Assembly: GCA_002317385.1 (NCBI GenBank)
Contig: DCJH01000059.1
Span: 1 to 62,917, forward strand
Source: Prevotella sp. UBA1705
Lineage (GTDB): Bacteria > Bacteroidota > Bacteroidia > Bacteroidales > Bacteroidaceae
Direction: 5' to 3'
DNA length: 62,917 nucleotides
In this document: positions 44,671 to 53,436 of the stretch, piece after piece
Position numbering within the stretch: position 1 is the stretch's first letter
Layout of the letters: each line of letters begins with the position of its first letter
Position numbers and translations under genes: made by a program
Notes under the pieces: model-generated
Told to the model about the DNA's origin: nothing
Seen by the model: only the letters and a program-made list of their open reading frames with translations
Databases searched by the model: none

Positions 44671-44910
44671 GTTATCTACCTACAATAGGTCAAATTTGTG
44701 GGAGGGTTATAATCTTCCAGGGGTTGTGTTCCAAAACAGAGGACCTTTCATGGTATGTGGATTTTAGGATTGATGGGAGGCTTTTCTGTTGTTCCCAAGT
44801 TTTGGAGACGAATGGAGGGAGTAGAGAGGCGAGGATGGTTAAAATGATGAGAGAAGGAGAATAAGAGCGTAGTGACGCAGGAATGGTAATGAGTTTTCAT
44901 GTTAAATTCT

Positions 44911-44926
44911 ATGCAATCGTTTGCAT
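44911..44926 (+). promoter_or_regulatory. LacI/MalR-type operator upstream of the amylase
   Basis: ATGCAA-TCGT-TTGCAT is a perfect inverted repeat with the GCAA(n)CGTTTGC-like core bound by LacI-family sugar regulators. It lies 93 nt before the amylase start and about 55-70 nt upstream of the -7 box. No regulator gene is in the window. Confidence 0.55.
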
Positions 44927-44979
44927 GAGATAATCGCAAATAAATGATATAGAGTGGGTTAGGAGATAGAAAATACTTG

Positions 44980-44987
44980 TATATTTG
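44980..44987 (+). promoter_or_regulatory. -7 box of the amylase gene
   Basis: TATATTTG matches TAnnTTTG, 31 nt before the start codon. The -33 region (around 44957) lacks a clear TTTG, which would suit an activated promoter. Confidence 0.6.
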
Positions 44988-45018
44988 CAGCAATTACTAA
45001 CATTTCAATCAACTATAC

Positions 45019-47490
45019 ATGAAGAAGTTTTACTTTTTGATAGGGTTACTCATGCTCCCTCTCATCGGAAGGGCGCAGGGATGGCCGCAAAATTATGGTG
45101 GCGTGATGCTTCAGGGTTTCTACTGGGACTCCTACACCGATACGCAATGGAGCAACCTTGAAAGTCAGGCCGACGAGCTTTCTAAGTATTTCAACCTGAT
45201 ATGGGTGCCACAATCGGGCTATTGCAACACCTTGACCAACCAGATGGGCTATGCCCCGATATGGTGGTTTGATCATAAAAGCGCATTTGGAACTGAGGCC
45301 GAACTGCGCTCAATGATCAGCGCTTACAAGGCTAAGAATGTGGGAATTATTGAGGACGTGGTGATTAATCACCGCTCGGGCAACACCAACTGGTGCGACT
45401 TTCCTACGGAAACATGGAATGGTCATACCATGACTTGGAGTTTGGCTGACATCTGCAATGGTGATGACGGCGGATATACCCAAACCCAAGGTTATGCGGT
45501 CTCGGGGGCCAATGATACGGGCGACGACTTTGGCGGTAGCCGAGACCTCGACCATACCAGTGCCAACGTGCAGCAGAACATTGAATATTACCTCGATTTC
45601 CTGCTCAAAGACTTGGGCTATTCGGGTTTCCGTTATGACATGGTGAAAGGCTATTCGCCCACTTATACCGGTATCTACAACAATAGTTCCAACCCAACCT
45701 ACTCCGTGGGTGAGTATTGGGATAGCAGCTATGACAACGTAGTGAACTGGATCAATGGCACAACCAACAATGGCAGCATCCAGTCGGCAGCCTTCGATTT
45801 CCCCTTGAAATATGGCATCAATTCCACCTTTGGCAGTGGCAACTGGGATATTTCCAACAAGGGTTTGGCAGCCAGCGGCATGAGCCGATACTCGGTAACC
45901 TTCGTAGATAACCACGATACCTATCGCAACAGCGATAAGCTCTCCAACAATGTGCTGGCCGCCAATGCCTTTATTCTGGCGTTGCCAGGTACGCCTTGTA
46001 TCTTCTTGCCTCACTGGCAGCAATATAAGAGCGAGATTGGCAAGATGATTCTGGCCCGCAAGGCTGCCGGAGTGACCAATCAGAGTAGCATCACCCGGCA
46101 GGAGGCGCTGACCGGTGGCTATGTCACCGTGGTGCAGGGCACTGCTGGTAGCGTGATGGTGCTGAGCGGATATCCCAATAATTTTGATACAACCGGATAT
46201 ACTTGCATTGCCAGCGGCAACAACTTTGCCTACTATCTGAGCAACAACATCGATGCAACAGCCATTCTGAACGATGGTCAGACATCGTCGACCGCGGGCG
46301 AAGTGAAGATTCATGTGAACACCACGTCCTCTACTGCACCCTATCTCTATGCTTGGGATTCAGCCAACACAACTTATAATGGAGCATGGCCGGGCACTCA
46401 GCCCACCTCTACAAGCACTACGGCAGATGGCAAGACTTGGTACGACTGGACATCGACGGTGACTCCCATCAATATTATCTTTAATTCGGGCAATGGTCAG
46501 CCCCAGACTAACAACATTGTTGGTGTGAGCGGGGAGCGTTACTATACCATTGACCCTGCAACCTTGTCTGGCAATATTTTCGACTACAACGATGTAACCT
46601 CTGCCTATAACCATCCAGGATGTGCTACCGAGCAGATTGGAAAGACCTACGCTTATTTTGAGGCTCCGGCCTCATGGGGCAGCGTCAATGCCTGGGCCTG
46701 GACTGATGGTGGAGATAATTACACTGGCGGAACCTGGCCCGGAACAGCCATCGTCCAGGTAGGTACGGCTTCCAATGGCAACAAGGTTTATCGCTGGACA
46801 TACGATGGTTCGCTCACCACGCAGCCCGCATCGATCATCTTTAACGATGGTACCAACCAGACTGGGAATCTTAGTTTCACCAATGGAGGATACTACAATG
46901 TGAAGGGATTACTCTATACCGTGAGTGCTCCAACGGTTACCATCTCCTCGGTGGGCTATGCCACCTATAGCTACAGCCAGGCTATCGATTTCTCGCAAAC
47001 CAGCGGAATTACGGCTTACACGGTGACGAGCAACGACGGAGCATCTGTCCACCTGAAGCAGGTGAGTGCGGTTCCGGCCAACACAGGAGTGGTGCTGCAG
47101 GGCAACCAAGGTATCTATACGCTCGTTCCCACTTCCGATGCAACGGAGGATGTGTCCGATAATCTGCTCAAGGCCACCTCGCTGACTGGAGAAGTAACTA
47201 CAGATGGCACATTCTATGTGCTGGCCAATGTGGCAGAAACGGGCACCGGCTTCTATAAGTTGGCTGATAATAATAAGGTGTATGCCAACAAGGCTTACCT
47301 CGTTTACACGGGTACCACAGCTGCGAAGGAGTTTATTCCTTTCGACACCACTACTGCAGTGGATAAGATTACCGTAAGCAAAGACTCAGAGCAGGATGCC
47401 ATCTATAGCCTCACGGGTGCCAAGATGCAAGGCAAGCGCCTCCCCAAGGGCATCTATATCGTCAATGGCAAGAAGATGGTAGTGCGCTAA
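45019..47490 (+). CDS. Secreted GH13 alpha-amylase with two starch-binding modules
   Basis: An 823-residue exported enzyme (signal peptide ends near LIGRAQ) that cleaves alpha-1,4 bonds in starch. The GH13 barrel (about 25-420) has region I DVVINH, region II GFRYDMVKGY (nucleophile about Asp 207), region III GEYWD (acid/base about Glu 232) and region IV FVDNHD (about Asp 300). Two CBM26-like starch-binding modules follow (about 435-510 and 540-625; PYLYAWDS, VNAWAWTDGGDNYTGGTWPG). The C-terminal part ends in AIYSLTGAKMQGKRLPKGIY and a basic tail, resembling a type IX secretion sorting domain. It stands alone rather than in a SusCD locus. Confidence 0.93.
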   Translation: MKKFYFLIGLLMLPLIGRAQGWPQNYGGVMLQGFYWDSYTDTQWSNLESQADELSKYFNLIWVPQSGYCNTLTNQMGYAPIWWFDHKSAFGTEAELRSMISAYKAKNVGIIEDVVINHRSGNTNWCDFPTETWNGHTMTWSLADICNGDDGGYTQTQGYAVSGANDTGDDFGGSRDLDHTSANVQQNIEYYLDFLLKDLGYSGFRYDMVKGYSPTYTGIYNNSSNPTYSVGEYWDSSYDNVVNWINGTTNNGSIQSAAFDFPLKYGINSTFGSGNWDISNKGLAASGMSRYSVTFVDNHDTYRNSDKLSNNVLAANAFILALPGTPCIFLPHWQQYKSEIGKMILARKAAGVTNQSSITRQEALTGGYVTVVQGTAGSVMVLSGYPNNFDTTGYTCIASGNNFAYYLSNNIDATAILNDGQTSSTAGEVKIHVNTTSSTAPYLYAWDSANTTYNGAWPGTQPTSTSTTADGKTWYDWTSTVTPINIIFNSGNGQPQTNNIVGVSGERYYTIDPATLSGNIFDYNDVTSAYNHPGCATEQIGKTYAYFEAPASWGSVNAWAWTDGGDNYTGGTWPGTAIVQVGTASNGNKVYRWTYDGSLTTQPASIIFNDGTNQTGNLSFTNGGYYNVKGLLYTVSAPTVTISSVGYATYSYSQAIDFSQTSGITAYTVTSNDGASVHLKQVSAVPANTGVVLQGNQGIYTLVPTSDATEDVSDNLLKATSLTGEVTTDGTFYVLANVAETGTGFYKLADNNKVYANKAYLVYTGTTAAKEFIPFDTTTAVDKITVSKDSEQDAIYSLTGAKMQGKRLPKGIYIVNGKKMVVR

Positions 47491-47549
47491 GCAGGGGGCT
47501 TACATCGCCATACGTTTTATACAAATGTATCATTCAAGAACAATAACTT

Positions 47550-47738
47550 ATGAAAAAAGCTATATATTTAGAGCCGCACATCAAATGTCGCGCTATGGAA
47601 ATGGAACTCATGGCTGCCAATAGTCTGCCTATAAAGACGCAGCCTGGTGATCAGACAGTTACCGAGGGGCAGCAGCTTTCCAAGAAGAATAGCAATATAA
47701 ATCTTTGGGAAGACACTTCGGATTCAAGTTTCGAATAG
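47550..47738 (+). CDS. Small hypothetical protein
   Basis: A 62-residue ORF starting MKKAIYLEPHIKCRAMEMEL and containing MAANSLPIK, with an acidic Ser-rich end. It has the same layout as the protein at 1579 (basic start, Pro near residue 9, alternating hydrophobics, then a small-residue motif and an acidic tail). It lies 59 nt after the amylase and ahead of a terminator, so it is probably co-transcribed. Function is unknown. Confidence 0.55.
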   Translation: MKKAIYLEPHIKCRAMEMELMAANSLPIKTQPGDQTVTEGQQLSKKNSNINLWEDTSDSSFE

Positions 47739-47759
47739 CAATAACCCTGTTTAAATAGT

Positions 47760-47798
47760 AAAACCACAAGCCTCCTTGATGAGTGCTTGTGGTTTTAT
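47760..47798 (+). terminator. Terminator of the amylase transcript
   Basis: AAAACCACAAG (47760-47770) pairs perfectly with CTTGTGGTTTT (47786-47796), with a 15-nt loop. Confidence 0.8.
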
Positions 47799-47975
47799 GT
47801 TTTATTTGATTGCACGTAAAATTATTTGGCCCCAAGTCTATCTGTGACTACGCAAGCGGGCATTGTCTCGTCAATTCGGTATCTTCTGCCTCATCCTCTC
47901 TATGGGATATTTTCTGCCTGGGAAATGTTGTCGTTATGGCCGAGGGTATCGAAACAGCCCCTAACTGCTAAATAT

Positions 47976-49214
47976 TTAGAAGCATTGCAGTTCAAATGTG
48001 AGCTGGTCGAAATCCTTTTTCTGCAACGCTTCGCGTGACATGTAGAAGTAGATGGTACCGCAATCGCCAAACATTAGCTCCTTATCCCCGTGGGCCTCGA
48101 TAGAGAATAGCTGCAAGAGGAGTACCTGTTCGTCCAGATTGTCTACGATAGCATTTTGCACCAAGTCGGCATAGCCCAGCATACTACCAATACATTCGTC
48201 TTCGTTGGGATGCTCTATCTTGAGCCGTTCTATCGCTTCATAGTAATTGTCACAGTCATCATAGTTGCACTGCAGGCTGAGATCGCATAGATCTTCGAAC
48301 GAGATGTAGCTGTCGTGGCGGCTGAACTGCAAGGCGCATTCCTTGAGTCGGTATTCCGCCGCCAGTGTGTCGGGGAAGTCGCAGCGGTGGAGTGGGCCAG
48401 CGGTGGAGTCGTGGTAGATCACGCGCACGTTGCCATTCTTGCTTTCCCAGTCCATCTCTCCCAATTCGTAGAAGAAGTAGAGGTGTCCCGACGAGGGTAG
48501 CAGGTGCTCCTCGTCGTGGGGTGCCGTGTCGGCGCAGTCTATCTGCAGCAGCAGCGAAAGCGGCCTGCCGGATTTGTCGGTGGGCCATCGGAACGTGTCG
48601 GGCACGTCGGGTTGTCCGCCGAATTTGGAACTCCCGATGGGCAGGGGAGAGGTGTTTTGAGGCGTGAACGCATAATAGATGCACTGGCGTTTGTTCTGTG
48701 TGAGCATATCTACAATATCGTTCACCCTGACTTCGTCTATCTCTTGCTTCTCGTCTTCGATGTTGGAGTTCATTATTTTCACTATTGCTTCCTGATAGAT
48801 GTTTGCATATTTTATCTCCTTCCACAGCAGCAATGCCTTGACAAGAATAGTGAGTGCCAGCAGTAACTGGAACACTACGGGACTCGCCAGCAATGCCGCC
48901 GCAACGAGGATAAACAGGTTGAGCGAGGTGCGGAAGTGCATGTCGCGCGGGTCAAAGAACCTCACGACCACCTGCCGGGTGCTGTAGCATTCTTCCAATC
49001 GCTTCTTGGTGTCTATGATTTCCGGCTTCCGCCCACCGCTCTTGATATGTTTTGCGGCGCGGTAGCAGCCATGGAGCAGGAGGATAATCAGCGCGATGTA
49101 GATGATTTTCATCCTTGAAGCATCAGGCCCAGAGGTGTTGAACAGCAGGAAAATGGTCACGGCGATGCCCATTAGGCATGCTGCCAGGGCAAGGATGAGC
49201 GTTTGTTTTTTCAT
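47976..49214 (-). CDS. YwqG-like (DUF1963) membrane protein
   Basis: A 412-residue protein. The N-terminus has two or three hydrophobic segments (LILALAACLMGIAVTIFLLF, IIYIALIILLL, and another pair near residues 100-130). The C-terminal 250 residues match the YwqG/DUF1963 family: SPLPIGSSKFGGQPDVPDTF, LSLLLQIDCAD, GHLYFFYEL and a late MFGDCGTIYFYMS. The family has no assigned activity. The membrane anchor is an unusual addition, because most YwqG proteins are soluble. It is monocistronic and convergent with the amylase unit. Confidence 0.8.
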   Translation of the reverse strand: MKKQTLILALAACLMGIAVTIFLLFNTSGPDASRMKIIYIALIILLLHGCYRAAKHIKSGGRKPEIIDTKKRLEECYSTRQVVVRFFDPRDMHFRTSLNLFILVAAALLASPVVFQLLLALTILVKALLLWKEIKYANIYQEAIVKIMNSNIEDEKQEIDEVRVNDIVDMLTQNKRQCIYYAFTPQNTSPLPIGSSKFGGQPDVPDTFRWPTDKSGRPLSLLLQIDCADTAPHDEEHLLPSSGHLYFFYELGEMDWESKNGNVRVIYHDSTAGPLHRCDFPDTLAAEYRLKECALQFSRHDSYISFEDLCDLSLQCNYDDCDNYYEAIERLKIEHPNEDECIGSMLGYADLVQNAIVDNLDEQVLLLQLFSIEAHGDKELMFGDCGTIYFYMSREALQKKDFDQLTFELQCF

Positions 49215-49387
49215 ATTATTCTCGTTTAGAGTCGCAGGTTAATGTATAGATGTCAGTGGCGTTGGTCCACCATCGGCATTTGGCATCATCATCATGGTTT
49301 TGCGGCAAAGATACAGAATTATGCGGATAATCGCGTGATTATTCACGAATTATTGGGTAGAAGGCTTCCATTGGTGTTGAAAATGTG

Positions 49388-49395
49388 TATCTTTG
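49388..49395 (+). promoter_or_regulatory. -7 box of the SDR gene
   Basis: TATCTTTG fits TAnnTTTG, 36 nt before ATG 49432. Confidence 0.5.
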
Positions 49396-49431
49396 CGGGT
49401 ATCATGTATAACCATTATTTATGTTAACGAT

Positions 49432-50133
49432 ATGAAGAAAGCATTAGTAACGGGTGCCAACAAGGGCATAGGCTATGCCATTGCCGAGCATCTGATGAGA
49501 AAAGGATGGCATGTTCTCGTGGGCGCCAGAGACCAACGACGTGGCGAGGAGGCCGCAGAGAAACTCAATGGTCTGGGAATGGGCCGGGCAGAATGGGTAG
49601 AGGTGAACCTCTCCGACTTCGCTTCGATAGACCGGACAGAGGCCCTCATCAAGGAGCAGTACCCTGATTTGGAGTTGTTGATCAACAATGCGGGCATCCC
49701 TGGCGATATGGCGTGCGCCAGTTATGATACTGACATCAAGGACATTATGGAGACCACGCAGGTCAATTTCTTCGGAACGTTCTATCTCACCAAGGCTCTT
49801 GTGCCCGTGATTGCGGCCAACCGCGGCAAGATTGTGAGCGTAACCGTTCCTACAAGCACCAATCCTTATTGGAATCCGCTGGCCTACAAGGCGAGCAAGG
49901 CGGCCCAGAATTGCATGACGGAGCACCTGGCTTTTGATTTCAAGAAGAACAATATTCCGGTGGAGACTTACTGTGTCCACCCCGGACCCACTACCACTGA
50001 CCTCAACGGCAATATGAGTCTGCCTGGCTTCCACATGCCCGACGACGTGGGTGGAAAGATTGTTGACTTGCTCGATGATGGCTTGAGTCATCAGGGCGAG
50101 TTCATCGAGATCTATCCTATCGTGGAGGAATAA
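49432..50133 (+). CDS. SDR family NAD(P)-dependent oxidoreductase
   Basis: A 233-residue classical short-chain dehydrogenase. ATG 49432 directly precedes the nucleotide-binding strand KKALVTGANKGIGYAIAEHL; the frame is open to 49393 but that would add an unusual extension. Further motifs are LLINNAGIPGD (NNAG) and the catalytic Tyr-Lys in LAYKASKAAQNCM. The active-site Ser position reads VTVPTSTN. The arrangement resembles carbonyl reductase-like SDRs of plants and bacteria. Substrate is unknown, and the gene is monocistronic. Confidence 0.9.
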   Translation: MKKALVTGANKGIGYAIAEHLMRKGWHVLVGARDQRRGEEAAEKLNGLGMGRAEWVEVNLSDFASIDRTEALIKEQYPDLELLINNAGIPGDMACASYDTDIKDIMETTQVNFFGTFYLTKALVPVIAANRGKIVSVTVPTSTNPYWNPLAYKASKAAQNCMTEHLAFDFKKNNIPVETYCVHPGPTTTDLNGNMSLPGFHMPDDVGGKIVDLLDDGLSHQGEFIEIYPIVEE

Positions 50134-50241
50134 TCCCCGTCGGCCCCTTTGTCAGCTATGTTTGGCAGTGGGGCCGAATCGTCAATAGATAGGCCCCTGC
50201 AGCCCATGGGAATACAATGCGGATGGCTCGGACATGCGAAA

Positions 50242-50259
50242 ATACCACAATCGTGGTAT
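50242..50259 (+). promoter_or_regulatory. Palindrome upstream of the metY promoter
   Basis: ATACCAC-AATC-GTGGTAT is a perfect 7-bp inverted repeat about 23 nt upstream of the -33 box. It may be an operator. Confidence 0.4.
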
Positions 50260-50281
50260 GCGATATGCCCTAAATGTGCGA

Positions 50282-50312
50282 TTTGATGGTAGGAGAATAT
50301 ACTGTAACTTTG
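50282..50312 (+). promoter_or_regulatory. Promoter of metY
   Basis: TTTG (50282-50285), 19 nt, TAACTTTG (50305-50312), an exact match to the Bacteroidetes consensus. Confidence 0.8.
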
Positions 50313-50346
50313 CAACATGATTAGTAACAATTAAAACTTTACGATT

Positions 50347-51642
50347 ATGGGAAAAGAACAGAAACTTCATTTCGAGACATTGCAACTCCACGTAGGCCAA
50401 GAGAAGGCCGACCCTACGACAGACGCGAGGGCCGTGCCTATCTACCAGACAACCTCCTATGTGTTCCACAACTCGCAGCATGCCTCCGACCGTTTCCATC
50501 TGAAGGACGCCGGAAACATCTACGGTCGCCTCACCAACTCCACGCAGGGTGTGTTCGAGGACCGCGTGGCTGCCTTGGAAGGCGGTGTGGGAGCCTTGGC
50601 TGTAGCCTCCGGTGCAGCTGCCGTGACCTATGCCATCACCAACATTGCCTTTGCCGGAGACCATGTGGTGGCGAGCAAGACCATCTATGGTGGCACCTAC
50701 AACCTGCTGGCTCACACCTTGACCAAGTATGGCATAGAGTCCACTTTCGTAGACCCCGACAACTATGAAGAAATAGAGGCTGCTATCCGTCCTAACACCA
50801 AGATGGTGTATATCGAGACGCTCGGCAACCCTAATTCCAACATTTCGGATATTGAGCGCAGTGCCGATATTGCCCATCGCCATGGCATTCCATTGCTCAT
50901 CGACAACACCTTTGGCACGCCGTTCCTTATCCGTCCCATCGAGCATGGAGCCGACATCGTGGTTCATTCTGCCACAAAGTTTATTGGTGGACACGGCAGT
51001 TCGCTCGGTGGCGTCATCGTAGACGGTGGTACGTTCAACTGGATGAAGAGCGATAAGTTCCCCGGTTTCACCGAGCCCGACGAATCATATCATGGAGTGA
51101 AATTCGGCGAAGTGCCCGCACCGTTTGCCACCCGCGTACGTGCTTTGCTGCTTCGCGATGAGGGGGCCGCCATCTCCCCGTTCAATGCGTGGGTGCTCTT
51201 GCAGGGCTTGGAGACCCTGTCGTTACGTGTGGAGCGTCACGTCTTCAACACTTTGAAAGTGGTGGAATACTTGGAGCGTCAGCCACAGGTAAAGAAAATC
51301 AACCATCCGGTAGAGGCTTCTCACCCCAACCACGACCTCTACGAGCGCTATTTCCCCAATGGTGCAGGTTCCATCTTCACCTTCGAGATTGACGGAAGCG
51401 AGCAGAAGGCTTTCGAATTCATAGACCATCTCAAGATATTCTCGCTGTTGGCCAATGTCGCCGACGTGAAGAGCCTGGTCGTTCATCCGCTGAGCACCAC
51501 CCACTCTGAGCTGAGTGTGGAGGAGGCTGCCGACCAAGGCATCTTCCCGAACACCATCCGCCTGAGCATCGGCACGGAGCATTACGAGGACATCATCGCC
51601 GACCTCGATCAGGCGTTCGAGGCGGTGAAAGGAATTATATAA
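50347..51642 (+). CDS. metY: O-acetylhomoserine aminocarboxypropyltransferase (sulfhydrylase)
   Basis: A 431-residue PLP enzyme of the Cys/Met-metabolism family that makes homocysteine from O-acetylhomoserine and sulfide. Hallmarks: HFETLQLHVGQEKADPTTDA and IYQTTSYVF at the N-terminus, IYGRLTNSTQGVFEDRVAAL, and the PLP-Lys motif VHSATKFIGGHGSSLGG. The length and the FNAWVLLQGLETLSLRVERH segment favour the MetY branch over cystathionine gamma-synthase. The next gene, cysK, also uses sulfide, so the pair forms a sulfide-assimilation unit. Confidence 0.94.
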   Translation: MGKEQKLHFETLQLHVGQEKADPTTDARAVPIYQTTSYVFHNSQHASDRFHLKDAGNIYGRLTNSTQGVFEDRVAALEGGVGALAVASGAAAVTYAITNIAFAGDHVVASKTIYGGTYNLLAHTLTKYGIESTFVDPDNYEEIEAAIRPNTKMVYIETLGNPNSNISDIERSADIAHRHGIPLLIDNTFGTPFLIRPIEHGADIVVHSATKFIGGHGSSLGGVIVDGGTFNWMKSDKFPGFTEPDESYHGVKFGEVPAPFATRVRALLLRDEGAAISPFNAWVLLQGLETLSLRVERHVFNTLKVVEYLERQPQVKKINHPVEASHPNHDLYERYFPNGAGSIFTFEIDGSEQKAFEFIDHLKIFSLLANVADVKSLVVHPLSTTHSELSVEEAADQGIFPNTIRLSIGTEHYEDIIADLDQAFEAVKGII

Positions 51643-51745
51643 TTCAAAATTCAAAATTCAAAATTCACAATTGGCTGGCACTATGGCTATGAACAGATAG
51701 CAAGAGCATTTGGAATTATGCATTATGCATTGAGCATTATGAATT
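51641..51745 (+). repeat. Twin heptamer repeats between metY and cysK
   Basis: Two 32-bp blocks of 7-bp period: AATTCAA three times, AATTCAC and AATT at 51641-51672, and AATTATG, CATTATG, CATTGAG, CATTATG and AATT at 51714-51745, separated by 41 bp. Confidence 0.8.
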
Positions 51746-51762
51746 AAATAAATAAAAACATC

Positions 51763-52710
51763 ATGTCAAAAATATATAGCAAAATCACAGAATTGGTGGG
51801 ACACACCCCACTGGTAGAGTTGAATAAGTTTTCGAGTTCGCGCGGTTTGAAGACCCCGATCATTGCCAAGGTAGAGTTTTTCAATCCTGGTGGAAGTGTG
51901 AAAGACCGCGCTGCACTGGCCATGGTGCAGGATGCCGAGCAGCGGGGCATACTCAAGCCCGGCGCCACCATCATCGAGCCAACCAGCGGCAACACCGGCG
52001 TGGGCCTGGCCTTGGTATCTGCCGTGCGCGGCTATAAGCTCATTCTTACTATGCCCGAGACCATGAGCGTGGAGCGTCGCAACCTGGTGAAAGCTTATGG
52101 AGCTGAGGTTCGCCTCACCCCGGGAGCCGAAGGCATGAAGGGTTCCATCAAGCTTGCCGAGGAATTGCGCGATGGCATTCCCGGCGCGGTAATCCTCGGA
52201 CAGTTTGACAACCCCGCAAACCCCCAGCGTCACTATGAGACCACGGGTCAGGAGATATGGGACGACACCGACGGACAGGTAGACATCTTTATCGCCGGCG
52301 TAGGAACGGGCGGAACGGTGTCGGGTATCGGCAAGAAGCTCAAGGAGAGAAATCCCAACGTCCAGATCATTGCCGTGGAGCCCACAGGCTCTCCGGTGCT
52401 GAGCGGTGGCACTCCCGGACCTCATAAGATACAGGGCATCGGAGCCGGATTCGTGCCGCAGAACTACGACGCCAGCGTGGTAGACGAGATTCTGCAGGTA
52501 GACAACGACGACGTGATTCTGGCCAGCCGTGAGGTGGCTCAGCAGGATGGCGTGTTGGTGGGCATCTCTTCGGGTGCGGCTCTCGTGGCTGCCGAACAGG
52601 TGGCCAAGCGCCCGGGCAATGAGCACAAGAAGATTGTAGCCCTGCTTCCCGACACTGGCGAGCGCTATCTCTCTACGGTGCTCTACGCTTTCGAGGAGTA
52701 TCCCTTGTAA
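51763..52710 (+). CDS. cysK: Cysteine synthase A (O-acetylserine sulfhydrylase)
   Basis: A 315-residue fold-type II PLP enzyme that makes L-cysteine from O-acetylserine and sulfide. Motifs: PLVELNKFSS, the PLP Lys in FNPGGSVKDRAALAM, PTSGNTGVGLALVSA, FIAGVGTGGTVSGIGKKLKE and VGISSGAALVAA. The length and the GIGAGFVPQNYD segment are typical of CysK. It follows metY after a 120-bp repeat-bearing gap and ends at a strong terminator. Confidence 0.96.
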   Translation: MSKIYSKITELVGHTPLVELNKFSSSRGLKTPIIAKVEFFNPGGSVKDRAALAMVQDAEQRGILKPGATIIEPTSGNTGVGLALVSAVRGYKLILTMPETMSVERRNLVKAYGAEVRLTPGAEGMKGSIKLAEELRDGIPGAVILGQFDNPANPQRHYETTGQEIWDDTDGQVDIFIAGVGTGGTVSGIGKKLKERNPNVQIIAVEPTGSPVLSGGTPGPHKIQGIGAGFVPQNYDASVVDEILQVDNDDVILASREVAQQDGVLVGISSGAALVAAEQVAKRPGNEHKKIVALLPDTGERYLSTVLYAFEEYPL

Positions 52711-52815
52711 TCCATCGCCGCTCTTCGTGAGCATGCCCCTGCCACGTGGTGCCCCATCCCATAATCGTAGGCCCGGTGTCAGGGTAGGGGTATCCGGTTA
52801 ATCAAAGTTTTGTAG

Positions 52816-52850
52816 GATGCTATTCCCCATCTTGGGGAATAGCATCTTTT
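52816..52850 (+). terminator. Terminator after cysK
   Basis: A perfect 13-bp stem, GATGCTATTCCCC (52816-52828) / GGGGAATAGCATC (52834-52846), with a 5-nt loop and TTTT. Confidence 0.9.
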
Positions 52851-52881
52851 GTGTCATGCCCCTTGATAACCCGTCAAAGGG

Positions 52882-53358
52882 TCATCGGCCTTTCATCATT
52901 TCCCAAGCCCGTTCGTATTTCTTAACCTGACGGGTATGGTTTCCAGCGCGCCCTCTTAGTAGATTATGCTCCAGGTCGTGGCGCTTCACTCGAAGTGCAA
53001 TCTTATTTCCAGAGTCGACGATTCGTTGCACATAGTCGAAATAATCCATACCTTCAGGACGGGTCAGCATACGCTGCGACTCGATGATGGGGGCGTCGAT
53101 GCCTACCGTCTGCAGGTCTTCAAACGATAGGTCGGAATCTTCCACTACGTCGTGCAGGAATCCAGCTATCTGCTCTTCGCGTGTCGTTCCCATCAGGCCC
53201 ACAGTCAGTGGGTGCAGGATGGCAGGATTCCCATCGAGGTCTTCCAGTCCGTCGTGGGCATCGATGGCCAGTCTCAAGGCGTCCTCAATAGTGATGGATG
53301 AGGATGAATACTTCAATATGTTCACGTGGTTTGATAGATAAAAACAGTGGGTCGCCAT
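52882..53358 (-). CDS. Stand-alone HD-domain protein (RelA/SpoT hydrolase-like)
   Basis: A 158-residue cytosolic protein made of one HD domain. The metal-binding pattern is visible: ILHPLTVGLMG (first His), FLHDVVEDSD (HD pair plus ED) and the distal KRHDLEHNLLRG, which corresponds to the KxxDRxxN element of SpoT and MESH1-type (p)ppGpp hydrolases. Length fits single-domain small alarmone hydrolases, but the N-terminus diverges and no synthetase domain is present. A hydrolase for (p)ppGpp or another nucleotide is plausible inference. It is convergent with cysK. Confidence 0.7.
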   Translation of the reverse strand: MATHCFYLSNHVNILKYSSSSITIEDALRLAIDAHDGLEDLDGNPAILHPLTVGLMGTTREEQIAGFLHDVVEDSDLSFEDLQTVGIDAPIIESQRMLTRPEGMDYFDYVQRIVDSGNKIALRVKRHDLEHNLLRGRAGNHTRQVKKYERAWEMMKGR

Positions 53359-53436
53359 GCGATTTTGGGGCGATGGGGGTCCGGTGTCTTGGGGGTGGGG
53401 TGAGGTAGGTTTTGGGGTGGCGGCGTGAGGCCGCTG

